The position numbers and the translations under genes are program-made. This document shows, piece after piece, positions 1 through 11,096 of a stretch of DNA of 64,000 nt. How positions within the stretch are numbered: position 1 is the first letter of the stretch; each line of letters opens with the position of its first letter. Source of the DNA: Eutreptiella sp. 'Long Island Sound 2002' (taxonomy: Eukaryota; Euglenozoa; Euglenophyceae; Eutreptiales; Eutreptiaceae); assembly GCA_964036045.1 (NCBI GenBank), contig OZ038381.1, positions 143,787,596 through 143,851,595 on the forward strand, in the 5' to 3' direction. The notes below the pieces were generated by a model. That model did not search any database. It was not told the origin of the DNA and saw only the letters and a list, made by a program, of their open reading frames with translations.

Positions 1-150
1 AGCGCTGGAAGGGGGGGGGTTCCAGCGGTGGAAGGGTGGGTTCCAGCGCTGGAAGGGGGGGGGTTCCAGCGCTGGAAGGGGGTTCCAGCGGGGGTTCCAG
101 CAGGGGTTCCAGCGCTGGAAGGGGGTTCTAGCAGTTGGGTACAGGGGTTC
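1..150. repeat. Palindromic GC-rich minisatellite, array 1
   Basis: Degenerate tandem repeats of the kind GCTGGAAGGGGGTTCCAGC, with the palindromic core TTCCAGCGCTGGAA recurring. The array probably lies in an intron: a pyrimidine-rich stretch ending in CAG (near 203-205) follows before the first coding block. The array probably continues upstream of the window. Long open frames through it are repeat-driven and not coding. Confidence 0.85.
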
Positions 151-216
151 CAGCGGTGCATTCCATCCCCCCAGTCAGTTGACCATCCTCCCCTTGTGCC
201 TCAGGCCACACTGGAC

Positions 217-1298
217 ATGTGGCCATCGGTGACTTATACGGAGGGCAGTGCCCCTGAGGAGGCCGATGAGACAACCAAGGCTCCGGTTTCATCAACGGGT
301 GTGGTTGCGAAGCCCAAGGCGGTGTCCAGCGAGATCGGTGGGCAAGTGGATACGCAGCCAATTACGTGGCCACCAACAGCCTCTTTGAGTCCGGAGGATT
401 GGTCGGAGAGCTTGTTTTTGAAGGGGCAGACTAATTGGTACCGGTGCCTAAGTTTGCGGGTTAAAACGCAGCCTCCACATGTGCTGATTTTGCATTTGCC
501 TTTGCGCATCACAGACCTGCGTCATCCATCACGGCGCGAGTTATTTTTGTGTGCTGCTGCCACTGCAACGAAACACAGGTCATACACCTATCAATTGTGG
601 GATGCTGAGGCGAATGAGTGGGAGGTTTGGCACTCTATGAAGCGGTTTGGCGGTGTCGGTGGTGCACGGGTTCCAGCCGACGTCCAGAATCGTGTCGGTG
701 ATTGGGTGGCTGAGCGGGTGGCTGAACCGTTGACAGGGCGGGGGTACAAGGCTGACCCCATGGTTGTCGATGATGAGGCTGATGATACTGAGATTGTGAA
801 GTCTGAGGGTTCCCCCAAGGGGAGGACCGCTGTCAAGCAGGAGTCTACACCAAGGGCCACACCAGCAAAGGGCAAGGCACCAGCAAAGGTCACAGCCCCA
901 CCAGCGAAGGTCACAGCCCCACCAGCGACCCCCGACCCAATCCCCTTCCCCATGGAGGAGACGGTTCGTGGCATTTCGGATGGGGTGATGCGTACGTTGG
1001 AGGGAAATGTGCAGTCCACATTGCGGGATATTCTGCCCGCGGCAGTTCGTGAGGCCATGAAGACAGAGTCCTCAACCCGGGCGACCCGTGAAATGCAAAA
1101 GCTTCAAAATGAACTGGCCGTAGCCAAGATCAGGCAAAGGTCGCAGAGAAGCGAGCACAGGACCTCCAGGACGCACTTGAGGATAGCAAGAGGCAGAAGA
1201 TAGAGGTAGAGGGTGGGCTGAAGCACATGCGAGAGAAGTGGGAGGAGGAGAAGGAGCGGTCCTCCAAGTACCTCACCATTTTGGAGAAGCAGAAGTAG
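217..1298 (+). CDS. Unrecognised protein with C-terminal coiled coil, frameshifted
   Basis: I do not recognise this protein. The frame opens after a possible 3' splice site (pyrimidine tract, CAG near 205); the first ATG after it is at 217. A folded-looking N-terminal part (about residues 50-170, rich in W and aromatic residues) is followed by an acidic and then Pro/Ala/Lys-rich linker (AKVTAPP repeated). After that comes a helical segment starting about residue 250. The frame carrying that helix stops at 1203, but another frame from about 1137 continues a convincing Lys/Glu-rich coiled coil (KVAEKRAQDLQDALEDSK onwards) to a TAG at 1296-1298. I infer a one-base shift near 1120-1137. It lies just upstream of the 2086-3734 gene in the same orientation, and both are bracketed by the same palindromic minisatellite, so the two may belong to one mobile element. 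Confidence 0.5.
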
Positions 1299-1406
1299 GG
1301 AGGTTATTTTTGTTTGGTGGTACCGGTGTTTGTCAGTCTGGCCACTGGGGGCAAATGCGCTTGGTACAGCATGCGCGCTTCCAGACTGCCGCTGCCAGTG
1401 TTGCCC

Positions 1407-1715
1407 TTATTATGTTTTGATGCACTGATTTAACGCCGAGGCCACAGTTGGCATTCTGTGTGGCAAAGACTTTTTTGGCAAATTACAAAGCACTTCTACT
1501 CGCCTTGCGCGATGTGTGCCGGCGCTGCGGTGCGGGCGGAGGTGCATGCTCCTACCGTTTTATTATTATGTTTTGATCCACTGATTTAACGCCGAGGCCA
1601 CAGTTTGCATTCTGTGTGGCAAAGACTTTTTTGACAAATTACAAAGCACTTCTACTCGCCTTGCGCGATGTGTGCCGGCGCTGCAGTGCGGGCGGAGCTC
1701 CATGCTCCTAACGTC
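1407..1715. repeat. Tandem duplication, 156-bp unit, two copies
   Basis: The segment beginning TTATTATGTTTTGATG at 1407 recurs at 1563 with only a few changes and continues to about 1715. No gene is seen between 1299 and the next array at 1880. A short run of related AATTACGAATTACG motifs sits at 1742-1795. Confidence 0.85.
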
Positions 1716-1879
1716 CCATGGTATGGGGGTTGTTTCATGAAATGAATTGCAAATTACGCATTGCGAATTACGAATTACGAACTACGAATTGCAAGATTGC
1801 CCAAAATAGTGTCCTAAGCCTTTCTTTGTGCAAAGCGTGCCAGGGGACGGAATGGTTCGCACTAGGTGCAAGAGGGGTT

Positions 1880-2066
1880 GGGGGGGGGTTCACTGCTGGA
1901 AGGGATGCTGGAAGGGGGTTCCAGCGTTGGAAGGGGGGGTTCCAGCGCTGGAAGGGGGGGGGTTCCAGCGCTGGAAGGGGGGGGGTTCCAGCGCTGGAAG
2001 GGGGTTCCAGCGGGGGTTCCGGCAGGGGCTCCAGCGCTGGAAGGGGGTTCCAGCGGGGGTTCTAGC
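1880..2066. repeat. Palindromic GC-rich minisatellite, array 2
   Basis: Same family as the array at 1-150 (TTCCAGCGCTGGAA cores, GGAAGGGGG spacers). It ends just before a likely 3' splice site (ATTCCTGGTCTTTAG, 2071-2085) that opens the next coding block, so it probably lies in an intron. Confidence 0.85.
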
Positions 2067-2085
2067 ACCCATTCCTGGTCTTTAG

Positions 2086-3734
2086 GTGGACCCCATGCAC
2101 AAGGCTGTAGCAGCGTTTGTGCATTCATTGCCACCGCTGACGGCCTATTCCCAACCGAAGGACCGTGCCCGACATGAGCGGCGTGGGCACATTGCCAAAG
2201 TTCTAGCTGCCCTTCTTGTGGAGGACAACTCGCTAGTCCAAGAAACCGTAGATGGGTTGTTCGTGCGCCGCAGGGCTGACGCTGAGGGGCAGGATAGCCA
2301 CGCGTACCGGGCCGCCATTCGGGTGTGGAAGTACGCCTTGGACTCCAACCTCTCAATCCGGCAAACACTACGGTTGCGGTGGCATTGCACGCAATGCGAC
2401 CTTGCCGACACAAGGACACGGTTGACCCGCTACACGGCGGAAACATTGACCGTCAGTGGAGGCTCCATGCACCAGAGGAGCGCAGCCGTGACGCAGTTGA
2501 AGGACGTGGCGGTAAACCAAGTTCAACTTGCCATAGCGGAGGGGAATTTTAAACATAATGGGACTGAAAAGTGCATCTGGGTGGTCGTGGTGCCCGATGC
2601 AACCCCTTTGTGGAAAACTAGTGTTTCCAAAGCGGACGTGTTCGTCCATGTTTGGGGGGAGGGGGTGAAAGCGGCTGGCCACATTGCCCGTTGGGCAATG
2701 TGGTGGTGCATGGATGGGCCGGACGATGCCGGGTGTCTGCTGGCTATCGATGACATTGGCAAACTCAATGAACAAGTGGTTGCTTTGCAAAGGGACACCA
2801 CTTTGTTCATTGATGGTGAGTCCTGGCGGTTTGTGGTGTTCTTGTCTGGGGATGGGAAGTTAATGGCAGTAACCAACGGCGGGGGGAAATGTTGGTGTTG
2901 TGACGATGTGACTATTCTAGTTCCATTGGATCATGTCCTTGCGAATGTTCGCTGGGGCTCATTCTTGCGCACTATCAAGACGGATCGTCGGGTAGGAGAT
3001 GTGGTCCATGGTGCTTGCCGAGTGACCAACGCTTTCAAAAAACGGTTGTCTGATGATATTGCACGGTGGTTGGTTGGTGCAGTTGGCCAGCGTGCCATGG
3101 CTCGCGAATTTCATGAAATTTGGGCTCAATTGCCGCATGAGGCCCGCTCTATTCCTGCCGCGGAGCGCAAGGAGCTTCTCCCTCGAAAGGCAAAGGAGGG
3201 AACGTTTGACATCAGCACTGCTCGACTTTTTTGGGACCGACCACCGTTGCAACAACGGCTTATCTCCGCCCTCCAAACCCACTTTCCAACTATTGTTTGC
3301 AACGGTGTATGTATGTATGTTCTAGTTGCTGTTTTTTTGCGCGATTTTTGTGCACTTCAAAAGCTATGGCGTAAGAAGGAACCCCTAACAGATGTTGAGG
3401 TGGCGTCTGCCAAAACTTTGTGCCAAAGCATTGGCACATGTTGGCAAGCGTTGGGTTGGAAGCCCACACCATGGGTCCATTGGACTGTGGCCCATTCCCA
3501 CTACTTCCTTGCCAAATATCGCACGTTATATTTGTTTTCAAGTGTGCCGGCCGAACACCGGCACCGCCGATTTAAGGTACAGGTGAAAACTCCATGCGTG
3601 GATGGTCGCTACAAAAGCCCCGTGTGTCAAAACGGGGCTTGCGCCATGTCCTCAACATGGAGACCATGCAAATTGGCTTGCGTCACTATGTGGCACGCAA
3701 GGGTCATGCATTTTTGAAACGACAACGCCGTTGA
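2086..3734 (+). CDS. Large transposase-like or element-encoded protein of unknown family
   Basis: About 545 residues, opening directly after a probable 3' splice site (TTTAG, 2081-2085); the first ATG is at 2095. Visible pieces are a conserved-looking strand with an acidic turn (VVVVPDATPLWKTSVSKADV, about residues 167-186), a Cys pair with Trp (CWCC, about 269) and a C-terminal block rich in His/Trp/Tyr (WVHWTVAHSHYFLAKYRTLY). It resembles, from memory, uncharacterised repetitive protein families of algae and invertebrates; I cannot name the family. The annotated frame ends at 3717. A one-base shift near 3585 lets a more natural C-terminus (GWSLQKPRVSKRGLRHVL onwards) run to a TGA at 3732-3734, so the copy appears slightly damaged. 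Minisatellites flank it on both sides. Confidence 0.5.
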
Positions 3735-3825
3735 TCGGCAAGGATGTTGTGCTTGACAAGTCAATCCACATTGAATGTGTTTGTGCCCCCAATCCGTGTT
3801 GTTGTGAAGTTGGGGTATGTGCCGG

Positions 3826-3985
3826 AAGGGGGGGTTCCGGCGCTGGAACCCCCGCTGGAACCCCCGCTGGAACCCCCTTCCAGCGCTGGAAGGGGGCGCT
3901 GGAAGGGGGTTCCAGCGGGGGTTCCAACGCTAGAAGGGGGCCTAAAAAGTCGCTGGAAGCCCGCTAGATGGCGGTTCTAGCAGGG
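3826..3985. repeat. Palindromic GC-rich minisatellite, array 3
   Basis: Third array of the TTCCAGCGCTGGAA family, here with both orientations of the unit adjoining (GGAACCCCCGCTGGAACCCC beside GCTGGAAGGGGG). It follows the end of the preceding gene by about 90 bases. A short fragment of the same repeat is at 4150-4185, inside the 3' part of the minus-strand fossil. Nothing else is seen in 3986-4093. Confidence 0.85.
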
Positions 3986-4093
3986 GTTGCAGCGTTTTTT
4001 GTGCCCCCCAGTGCTCCACAAAGGCGGGGTGACCGGGAACGGCCAAGATTTGTACTAGCAAGGGGGTCATAGTGTAAGACATTTGGGGGTGCA

Positions 4094-6567
4094 TTAGGTC
4101 AAGTCAACAGGTTTTGTGTGGGAAACCAAGATGTGATCAAAATTTCTGCTAGAAGGGGGGGGTTCCAGCGGAGCGCTTCCAGCGGCGCACCCATCACTGC
4201 AGAAACAAAGCAATTGCCCGCTATGTCCCCACCACGGCGCCACCTGCAAGGCCGCAATCAGTGGAACGACCACTTCCTGAATAGGCGTATCAGAGTCCAC
4301 AGGCCAACGAACAATACCCACATCCGCTAGGACCGCCGGGTGGAATTGGAAGTGGAAATAGGTGTTGCCACTCTGGATAACACGCGACCGGATCCAGTAA
4401 CCGTCAGGAGTTAGTGCTGCAGCTCCAGCAGTGTATAGTTGTACCACTCGTCGCCCAATGCGCTCGCAACCAGAATCCAGTCCAGTAAACTGCGGACCGA
4501 TGACCAATTCCACAGTAGTTTGGTCTCCTCCACACCACAGGCCCCTCTAAAATTCCCAACAGAAGGAAGCCTCCACTCGGGGTCATCCTTTGCGATGGAC
4601 TTGAGACAAGCCCAGTCCTTCAGTGGCAGAGAAATTAGGTCTGACACCGGAACGTACCCTCCTGTTTTTGTACGCTATTGCCTCTTCTTTTTGAGCTTCC
4701 ACGCAGTGCTTTTGATCCACCCAATATCAGGCACTGTGCGTTAGTCATCCCGTTGATAAAGCTTATGGTGAATGGCCACTTCCACCTCCTCTCCAGCCAA
4801 ACTCCAATCCTCCTCTCTGTCATCTGGAGCCTACTGTGACCGGGTGCTGGCAGCCTCATTGTCCCTGGGCACTACCCTCCATATGTTATGTTGTCCGACC
4901 ACATGCATGAGTGATTCCTCAACCTCCCTGTCATCCGGATAGAACCGAATGTTGCCTTGGAACTCCCGTTAATACCCAGGACCCCACAGAGAGACGAAAC
5001 ATTCCCCTACAGAGTAGGGAGGCACCACCGACGGTGATAGAGTCGGTGGGAACTGTGCAAGCACACCTGATATGGTTACCGCCAGGTCTCTACTTTTGGT
5101 CGTCGTTGTGCTCGGAATCCTGGTGCCAATCTGGCGTAGTGCCTCCAATATGGGCAGCTCCTTCATTGTCACATGATCAGAGCAGCCCAGGGGATCACGG
5201 GCTGCTGTGATGCCCATGTTTTCAGACCTCTGGTCAGTGGGCATGAAGATGTCCAATGCCGGACCCGGTACGAAAGTAATAATTTCATTGAATTGCTTGT
5301 GCATATGCTTGAAGGTGGGATAATCCAGCGAAATAGAGCCAAAGATAGCTAGAAATGTACCATAGGCATCCATGGCATCAGCTACCTCAAAACCAGTAAC
5401 CCAGATGGGTCGCAGCCTGTCTTTGTTGCGGGACAACTTCTCGATCACCACTTTTCCTTGCCCCGTGCCGAATTCCCACGTGGTTTGTGGGGGCATACTG
5501 GGAACTGCTCGATCTGCTTGGACTTGATCGCTCCCATGCGCGGTAACCGCTTCCGCTTATTGCTTGTCCAGGTCATCTACTACTACTGGTGACTTGTTGG
5601 ATCCCTTGGCTGACCGCTTCGCCACATCCCCCAACCCCTGAAGGACCGGAGTTCCGTGGGGCACCTCCTTCATGGAGTCTTGGCGGATACGTTGGCGTTT
5701 GGCTTGTTTTTCTTGGTACTCTACATCTTCCGCTCTCCTTTGCGCCCTAATTTTCTTGGAGAAGGAGATAAAGACCTGTTTCCACCATACCACTTCCTGC
5801 TCTTTTGCGACCGCAACTCTGGAGCGCACCAGGGACAACAAACCGATCATCGGATAGGTCAGCACCTCCATATCTATGTCCTCGTTGTACTGGTTAGCCA
5901 GAATCGTGTGTAGATAATCGGACTCCATTGCGGTAATGGGGTGCAAAGCATCCAGAAGCATGATGACTTTGTCCCGCAGATGTGCACCCCCCACAACCTC
6001 ATCTTGTGCCTGCTCAACGCGTTGCTCATTCTCTACATCTGACTGGGCATCAGTGTCACCCAGGACGTCCTTGAAGAACAGGTTCCAAATGGTGCGAACA
6101 TCCTTCTTCTTTTCAACGCGTGCAGAGCTCCATTTAGCCAGTGGTTTTTTGCCCGACTGGTGCCGAATGACTGCGGACATAGCATGAGCCATAATATACT
6201 TGGACTTGAGCTGGTTATCACCAAGCTATGCCCAAGTGCTGAGCTTCGCAGCCTGCGGGACATCACGTCGGGCTTATCTGAGTCACAGGAGCAAGAGCTG
6301 GTGGAATCCGTACAGAAAGGCCCAAGGAAAAAGGCGTGCCTCTGTGGCATCGATTATAGCCCTGGGTACTGACCCAGCCAGTAACAGCAGCGACATAATA
6401 CGAACTCGGGTACTATCGGGCTGCAGCCACAGAGCCAAAGCCTGTGTAACCGCTGGTCCATCATGTGGGCACCACTGCACCATTTTCCCACATACATCTC
6501 CCGAAGCTGCCTTGATGACGCCATGCTGAATTACAAATGACATACTTGCACAAGAATGTAACAGCAT
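4094..6567 (-). pseudogene. Decayed minus-strand gene of unknown function
   Basis: Three long stretches lie in one reading frame on the minus strand: 6567-6283 with 6192-5557, 5496-4969, and 4647-4411. They are broken by stops (for example at 5557-5559 and 4969-4971) and by a non-coding or divergent gap 4968-4648. Near 4430-4440 the sense continues in another frame to about 4094 (AALTPDGYWIRSRVIQSG). Composition is that of a real soluble protein: a basic KEKQAKRQRIRQ-like segment near 5700 and a Trp-rich segment near 4500. I recognise no domain. Start and true exon structure are unknown; introns could explain some interruptions, but the shift near 4435 looks like decay. The minisatellite fragment at 4150-4185 lies in its 3' part. 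Confidence 0.4.
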
Positions 6568-6774
6568 GTAAAATCCCCAAATGGTCTACATACCAAGACA
6601 GTTGTACAAGCAAAGCAAGGGATCATGTGGACATCATAAAGTAGACAATAAAATTGCACCACTGTGTAGACATGGTTGTCATCATCTGTTGCAGAATGCA
6701 CCACGTCTTACCAACTGCACAATGCAGCGGCACGAGACAGCGCGAAGGTGAATAGAACTCGAGAACAGACAACA

Positions 6775-7500
6775 ATCTCAATGAACGCCACGTCCCACCA
6801 GCTGCTCTCGGCAGCGGCACGGGACAGCTCCAATGATACGTCCCACGAGCCACATGCAGCAGCGGCACGGGACTGCTCCAATAATATGTTATCCCCATCA
6901 ACGAGTACAACGCCACACCCGCTGCCAGCAGTAGTTACACGTGACAGCTCAAGTCGCCCACCATATGCACTGTGTCACACCAACTGCACACAGCAGCGGC
7001 ACGTGACCACATAGACTGGGAACTACCACATAGATACCAGGTCGCACTTGTCATATACCAGAATCCATCATCCAACATCCATGCCTCCAAATCATAAAAC
7101 TCGTATCCGACAGTTCGAAGGCAAATAGCAATCCCAACAAACACCACGTCCCACCAGCTGCCCTCAGCAGCGGCACGGGACAACCCCAATGATACGTCCC
7201 ACTAGCTACATGTAGCAGCGGCACGGGACAGCTCTAATAATATGTAACCCCCATCTACGAGTGCAGCGTCACACCAGCTGCCATTAGCAGTGGCACTTGA
7301 CAGACACTGGGCAGAACTCACTGCCAGCTCTAGCCGCCCACAATAAGCACCGTGTCACACCAACTGCACATAGCAGCGGCACGCGACCACACAGATCGAG
7401 AACTGCCACATAACGACCAGGTCACACCTGTCATATATGAGAACCCATTTTCCAAGATTCACGTCTCCAAACCATAAAATCCGCATCCAATAGTCGATGA
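6775..7500. repeat. Tandem duplication, 356-bp unit, two copies
   Basis: The segment starting at 6775 recurs from 7131 at high but imperfect similarity. Within each unit a shorter motif, CAGCGGCACGGGACAGC, recurs several times (near 6725, 6815, 6865, 7167, 7218). No gene is visible in 6568-7828 on either strand; the short frames there are not protein-like. Confidence 0.8.
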
Positions 7501-7828
7501 CCTGTAACCACTAATACGCAGCACACATGATAGCAAGTAACCTGTAGCCAGCATTCACTGTCCAGATAACCCATCCGATGCAAACAATACCTTCCAGTAA
7601 CTGAAATCCAGTAGCCAATCAGCCGCAGCCATGGCGTCCATGTCGAGCCTCGGAATTCCGCACAGGTCCCGCCCATGCGGCCGAGCAGGAGCTCAAGGCA
7701 GGCATAGCTCGAGCAGACCAGGGTACTCATCCAGGGTGTCGTCAGGCTGCAGCTGTCAGAAAATATCCAGTACTGTAGCCCAATAGCCAGATAGCCAAAA
7801 CCACAGACCACAGACCCGCCGCCATTGA

Positions 7829-8290
7829 CCAGATGCTCATATTCAGAATTCCAGCTAAAAATCCGGACACTAGTAATCCAATAACCGAATTGCAATACCA
7901 CAGACCAGCACCGTAGACGTGCATTCATAGTCCATCAGCCCATCAGTCCCTGCTGGGGTCCTGCCAACACTATTATAGATGAAAGGCGAGCAGCATCGGG
8001 CAGGCAGCCCGTGCGCCATACTTGCTGGCACGCATCGCCTTCAACTGTTACAAATCTGCGCCAGATGCTCATATTCAGAATTCCAGCTAAAAATCCAGAC
8101 ACTAGTAATCCAATAACCAAATTGCAATACCACAGACCAGCACCGCAGACCTGCATTCATAGTCCATCAGCCCATCAGCCCCTGCTTGGGTCCTGCCAAC
8201 AATATCATAGATGAAAGGCGAGCTGCATCGGGCAGGCTGCCCGTGCGCCATACATGCTGGCACGCATCGCCTTTGACTATTACAAACAGC
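7829..8290. repeat. Tandem duplication, 232-bp unit, two copies
   Basis: CCAGATGCTCATATTCAGAA begins at 7829 and again at 8061. The two units match along their whole length with scattered changes. From 8291 to 8569 I see only unique, non-coding-looking sequence. Confidence 0.88.
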
Positions 8291-8569
8291 ACCCCCATAA
8301 ACAGCACCCCAAGCCCATCCAGAAATTCCAATACTATTACTCCCCAACGGACTCCAGAACTTGGCTGTGGCGCTGCTGGTGGCATCGGTCCCGCTGCCCG
8401 CTGCCCGCTGCCCGCCATCATAATCCGCAGCCATACCCGTTGTCCGTATACTCCTGCTCCCCCCCGGATAGACCTACAGTGAATGACAATGCAATGACAA
8501 CGTGTAGGACCCATGCCTGTACCAAACCTTAGACCGTCAGCCTTCTACGAAGTGAGCCCAATCAGGAGG

Positions 8570-9358
8570 TGTGGTGGTGGTGGTGGTGGTGGTGGTGGTG
8601 GTGGTGGTGGTGGTGGTGGTTGGCGGCGGTGTCGGCGGCGGCGGGTTGGTGGGGTTGGTGGGGTTTGGTGGGTTGGGTGGGTGGGTGTGTGGTGGTGGTG
8701 GTGGTGGTGGTGGTGGTGGTGGTGGTGGTGGTGGTGGCGGTGGGATTTGGGGTATTCGGTGGGTAGGGTGGGTGGGTGGGTGGTGGTGCTGGCAGCGGCG
8801 GCGGCGGTTGGTTGGTGGGGTTGCGGGGATAGGCAGGCTGGCTGGGCGGGTGGTGGTGGTGGTCGTGCCGGTGCCGGTGCTGGTGCTGAGGTTGGTGGTG
8901 GTGGTGGTGGTGGTGGTGGTGGTGGCGTTGGTGGCGGCGGCCGGTTGGCTGGGTATTGGTGGTGGTGGTGGTGGGGGCGGTGGCGGCGGCAGGGATGGCG
9001 TCAGGTTCGTGGGTTTGGTGGGGCTTGGTTGGGTGCGTGGGTGGGCGGGTGTGTGGGTGGTGTTGATGTTGGTGTTGGTGGTGGTGGTGGTGATAGTGGT
9101 GGCGGCGGCGGCGGGTTGGCTGGGTAGTGGTAGTGGTGGTGGTGGTGGTGGTGGTGGTGGTTGTGATGGTGGCTGCGGCGGCCGTGACGGGTTGGCTAGG
9201 TAGTGGTGGTGGTTGTGGGGGCGGCGGCGGCAGCAGTGGCGGCGGCAGGTTTGGTTTGGTTAGTTTGGTTTGGTGGATTGGCTGGGTGGGTGGGTGGGTG
9301 GTGGTGGTGGTGGTGGAGGTGGCGGAGGCCGCGGTGGCGGTGGGTTGGCTGGGAGTGT
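8570..9358. repeat. GGT/TGG trinucleotide tract, about 0.8 kb
   Basis: Almost pure G and T on the plus strand, with long perfect (GGT)n runs at 8573-8620 and 8693-8738, many GGCGGC interruptions, and TGGGTGGG stretches. All three forward frames stay open as poly-Gly, poly-Val and poly-Trp, the mark of a simple repeat and not of coding sequence. The strand asymmetry and G-runs could allow R-loops or G-quadruplexes. Confidence 0.93.
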
Positions 9359-9432
9359 TATATATATGACAGGCGCGCCCCTGAGTATTGTGTGGGTGGC
9401 GGTGGTGCAGGCAATGTTATTTTTCCCCTGAG

Positions 9433-9868
9433 CTGTTGAGTGGCCATGTTTTTGATGTTCAGTGGCTACTTGCTGGGTGTCAGGGCGGGATAGGGCAAGG
9501 CAGTGTGCCTGTGCTTTAGTACAAGCAAAACCTAGGTTAAGAATAACCTAGGTTTTGCCTGAAGGGGGGCGGGGGGCAGACGAGGCTACAGGTGGGGACA
9601 GTACCAGACCGCCACCCCCTTGCTGCAGTGAAGTGTTCTTTGTTTGCCTGGGACCAGGTCCCGTTGGCCCGCTCGGGCATGCCTATCACGCGCCAAGTAA
9701 AGGCCGGCTAGCCCGGCGCTTTGCTATCATCATGTTCCTCAGGAACCTCGACAGCTGCACCCTTGAGTTGCTAAGTGGTCGATGTTTTTGATGTTGAGTG
9801 GCTGCTTGCTGGGTGTCAGGGCGGGACAGGGCTGGATAGCGTGACTGTGCTTCAGTACAAGCAAAACG
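9433..9868. repeat. Pair of direct repeats about 334 bp apart
   Basis: A segment of about 100 bp (GATGTTCAGTGGCTACTTGC...GTACAAGCAAAAC) at 9433-9531 recurs at 9767-9867 with about 85-90% similarity by eye. The first copy runs directly into the hairpin at 9525-9558 and the second does not, so the similarity ends inside the hairpin arm. The region 9359-10107 holds no visible gene; it ends with poly-G runs (10010-10078). Confidence 0.75.
9525..9558. other. Perfect hairpin, 15-bp stem, 4-nt loop
   Basis: GCAAAACCTAGGTTA is followed by AGAA and the exact inverted complement. No terminator or gene context is evident. It begins where the two flanking direct repeats stop matching, so it may be an insertion scar or the end of a small element. 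Confidence 0.8.
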
Positions 9869-10107
9869 AGTGGCCACGGGGGTGCTGCGATTGCCGCACT
9901 TTGGCGGCAGCTCACGTACTACAACCGCCGCTGCTAGTGTCATGCCGCACTGTTGGTACTGCAGCTGGACTGTAGCCCACCCCCGCCGTGTTACTAACCA
10001 AGGGGCTGAGGGGGGGGGGGGAGGGGCAGAGGGGGGTGTGTGCAGGGGGGGCAGGGGGTGCAGGGGGGGGGGGGGGGGCACTTCGGCGCAGCGCGGGGGG
10101 TATTGAT

Positions 10108-10188
10108 CACCAGTTTGTCCCCCAAACTGGGTTTACCACTTCAACCCCCCCATTGCTGTCTTCTGTAGGTTTTTGAAAAATTTCTGCT
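10108..10188. repeat. Split direct repeat A1
   Basis: About 80 bp nearly identical to 24063-24142 (A2); both contain TTTGTCCCCCAAACTGGG and end with a GTTTTTGAAAAATTT stretch. A1 contains a short hairpin, CCAGTTTG / CAAACTGG around TCCCC (10110-10130), whose left arm is changed by one base in A2. Confidence 0.85.
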
Positions 10189-10193
10189 AAAAC

Positions 10194-10919
10194 ATGATGT
10201 TTCGCTCTTCCTCTCGACCACAGCAGGAACCTAACCAGGGTGGTAAAGGGGAAGCGGCGCCAGCAGTGGCTGCCGCCCCCTCTCCCGCTTCTTCTTTAGT
10301 ACCCGAGGACGCCTCCCAGACCGAGCTCCGTGCCGCGTTACACAAGCAGCAGATGCAGCTGGAGGGCCTGAGGGCCCGCCTCGAGGCCCAAAAGCTCTCT
10401 GACAAGAGCTTGGTACCGGATCTCACCCTCAATGGCATCGAGGAGTTCCTGGGTAGAGACAAGATCCCGCAGTGGATGCGCGAGTCGTCAGCAGCCCTGA
10501 AGCATTTCTTGTCGGCAAACTAGACGCCCACACGACCAACCGATGTTGACGGAGATGTACATGCCCAACCACCGCCGGGAGCTGCCCTGGCCTATCGCAT
10601 CTGGGCGACCATCCCAGGGATGCTCCGATCCCCGGGAGCGTACCAGCAGTGTTACCACGCCCAGGAGATGAGCGCCAAAGCCAGGGAGACCCTGGACAAG
10701 CTGCCCTGGGAGGAGGCCCTGCAGAAAGGTGGAGCTGCATTCGTGTACCGCGGGGTTAGGTTCCTTACAGAAGAGGGGATCCTGAGGTGGGTCGCGGCCA
10801 ACAGCAACCACATCCCGGTCAACGCCACTCCGAGTGGGGACTGCCGCAAATGCACCTCCCTGAGGGTCGAGGAGGGCAAGAGGAGGCACTGGCACTTCCA
10901 CTGTCCCCACTGGTCGTGA
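10194..10919 (+). pseudogene. Gag-like ORF of YR retrotransposon 1
   Basis: The frame starts 6 bases after repeat A1 with ATGATG. An Ala/Pro/Ser-rich N-terminus leads to a helical stretch (residues 40-65, ELRAALHKQQMQLEGLRARL). After an in-frame TAG at 10521-10523 the same frame continues with a second folded segment ending in a Cys/His cluster (CRKC...HWHFHCPHW), possibly a zinc-binding element, before TGA at 10917-10919. Position, first ORF after the terminal repeat, and composition suggest a structural or Gag-like protein; there is no sequence proof. The downstream recombinase is in the same frame, so the ancestor may have been one fused ORF. Confidence 0.5.
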
Positions 10920-11096
10920 CTCTTCGAGTTCGACAGGGGCGCCCTGACCGGGGTGCCTACCCTGCGGCGCGGGGGCCAACCACGGCCCACCGGGTGGTCC
11001 CCAGACGCGCCGGGAGCCATGGTGCTGGGTAGTGGTGTGGGGCCTCGAGGCGACATCATTTTGCCAGGCCACGCAAATATGGGATGAGGCCGCTAA

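Noticed and set aside
8513-9439. Several open frames of 65-210 codons rich in Gly, Val or Trp
   Set aside because: They are generated by the GGT/TGG tract; all three frames stay open at once, with no natural protein composition.
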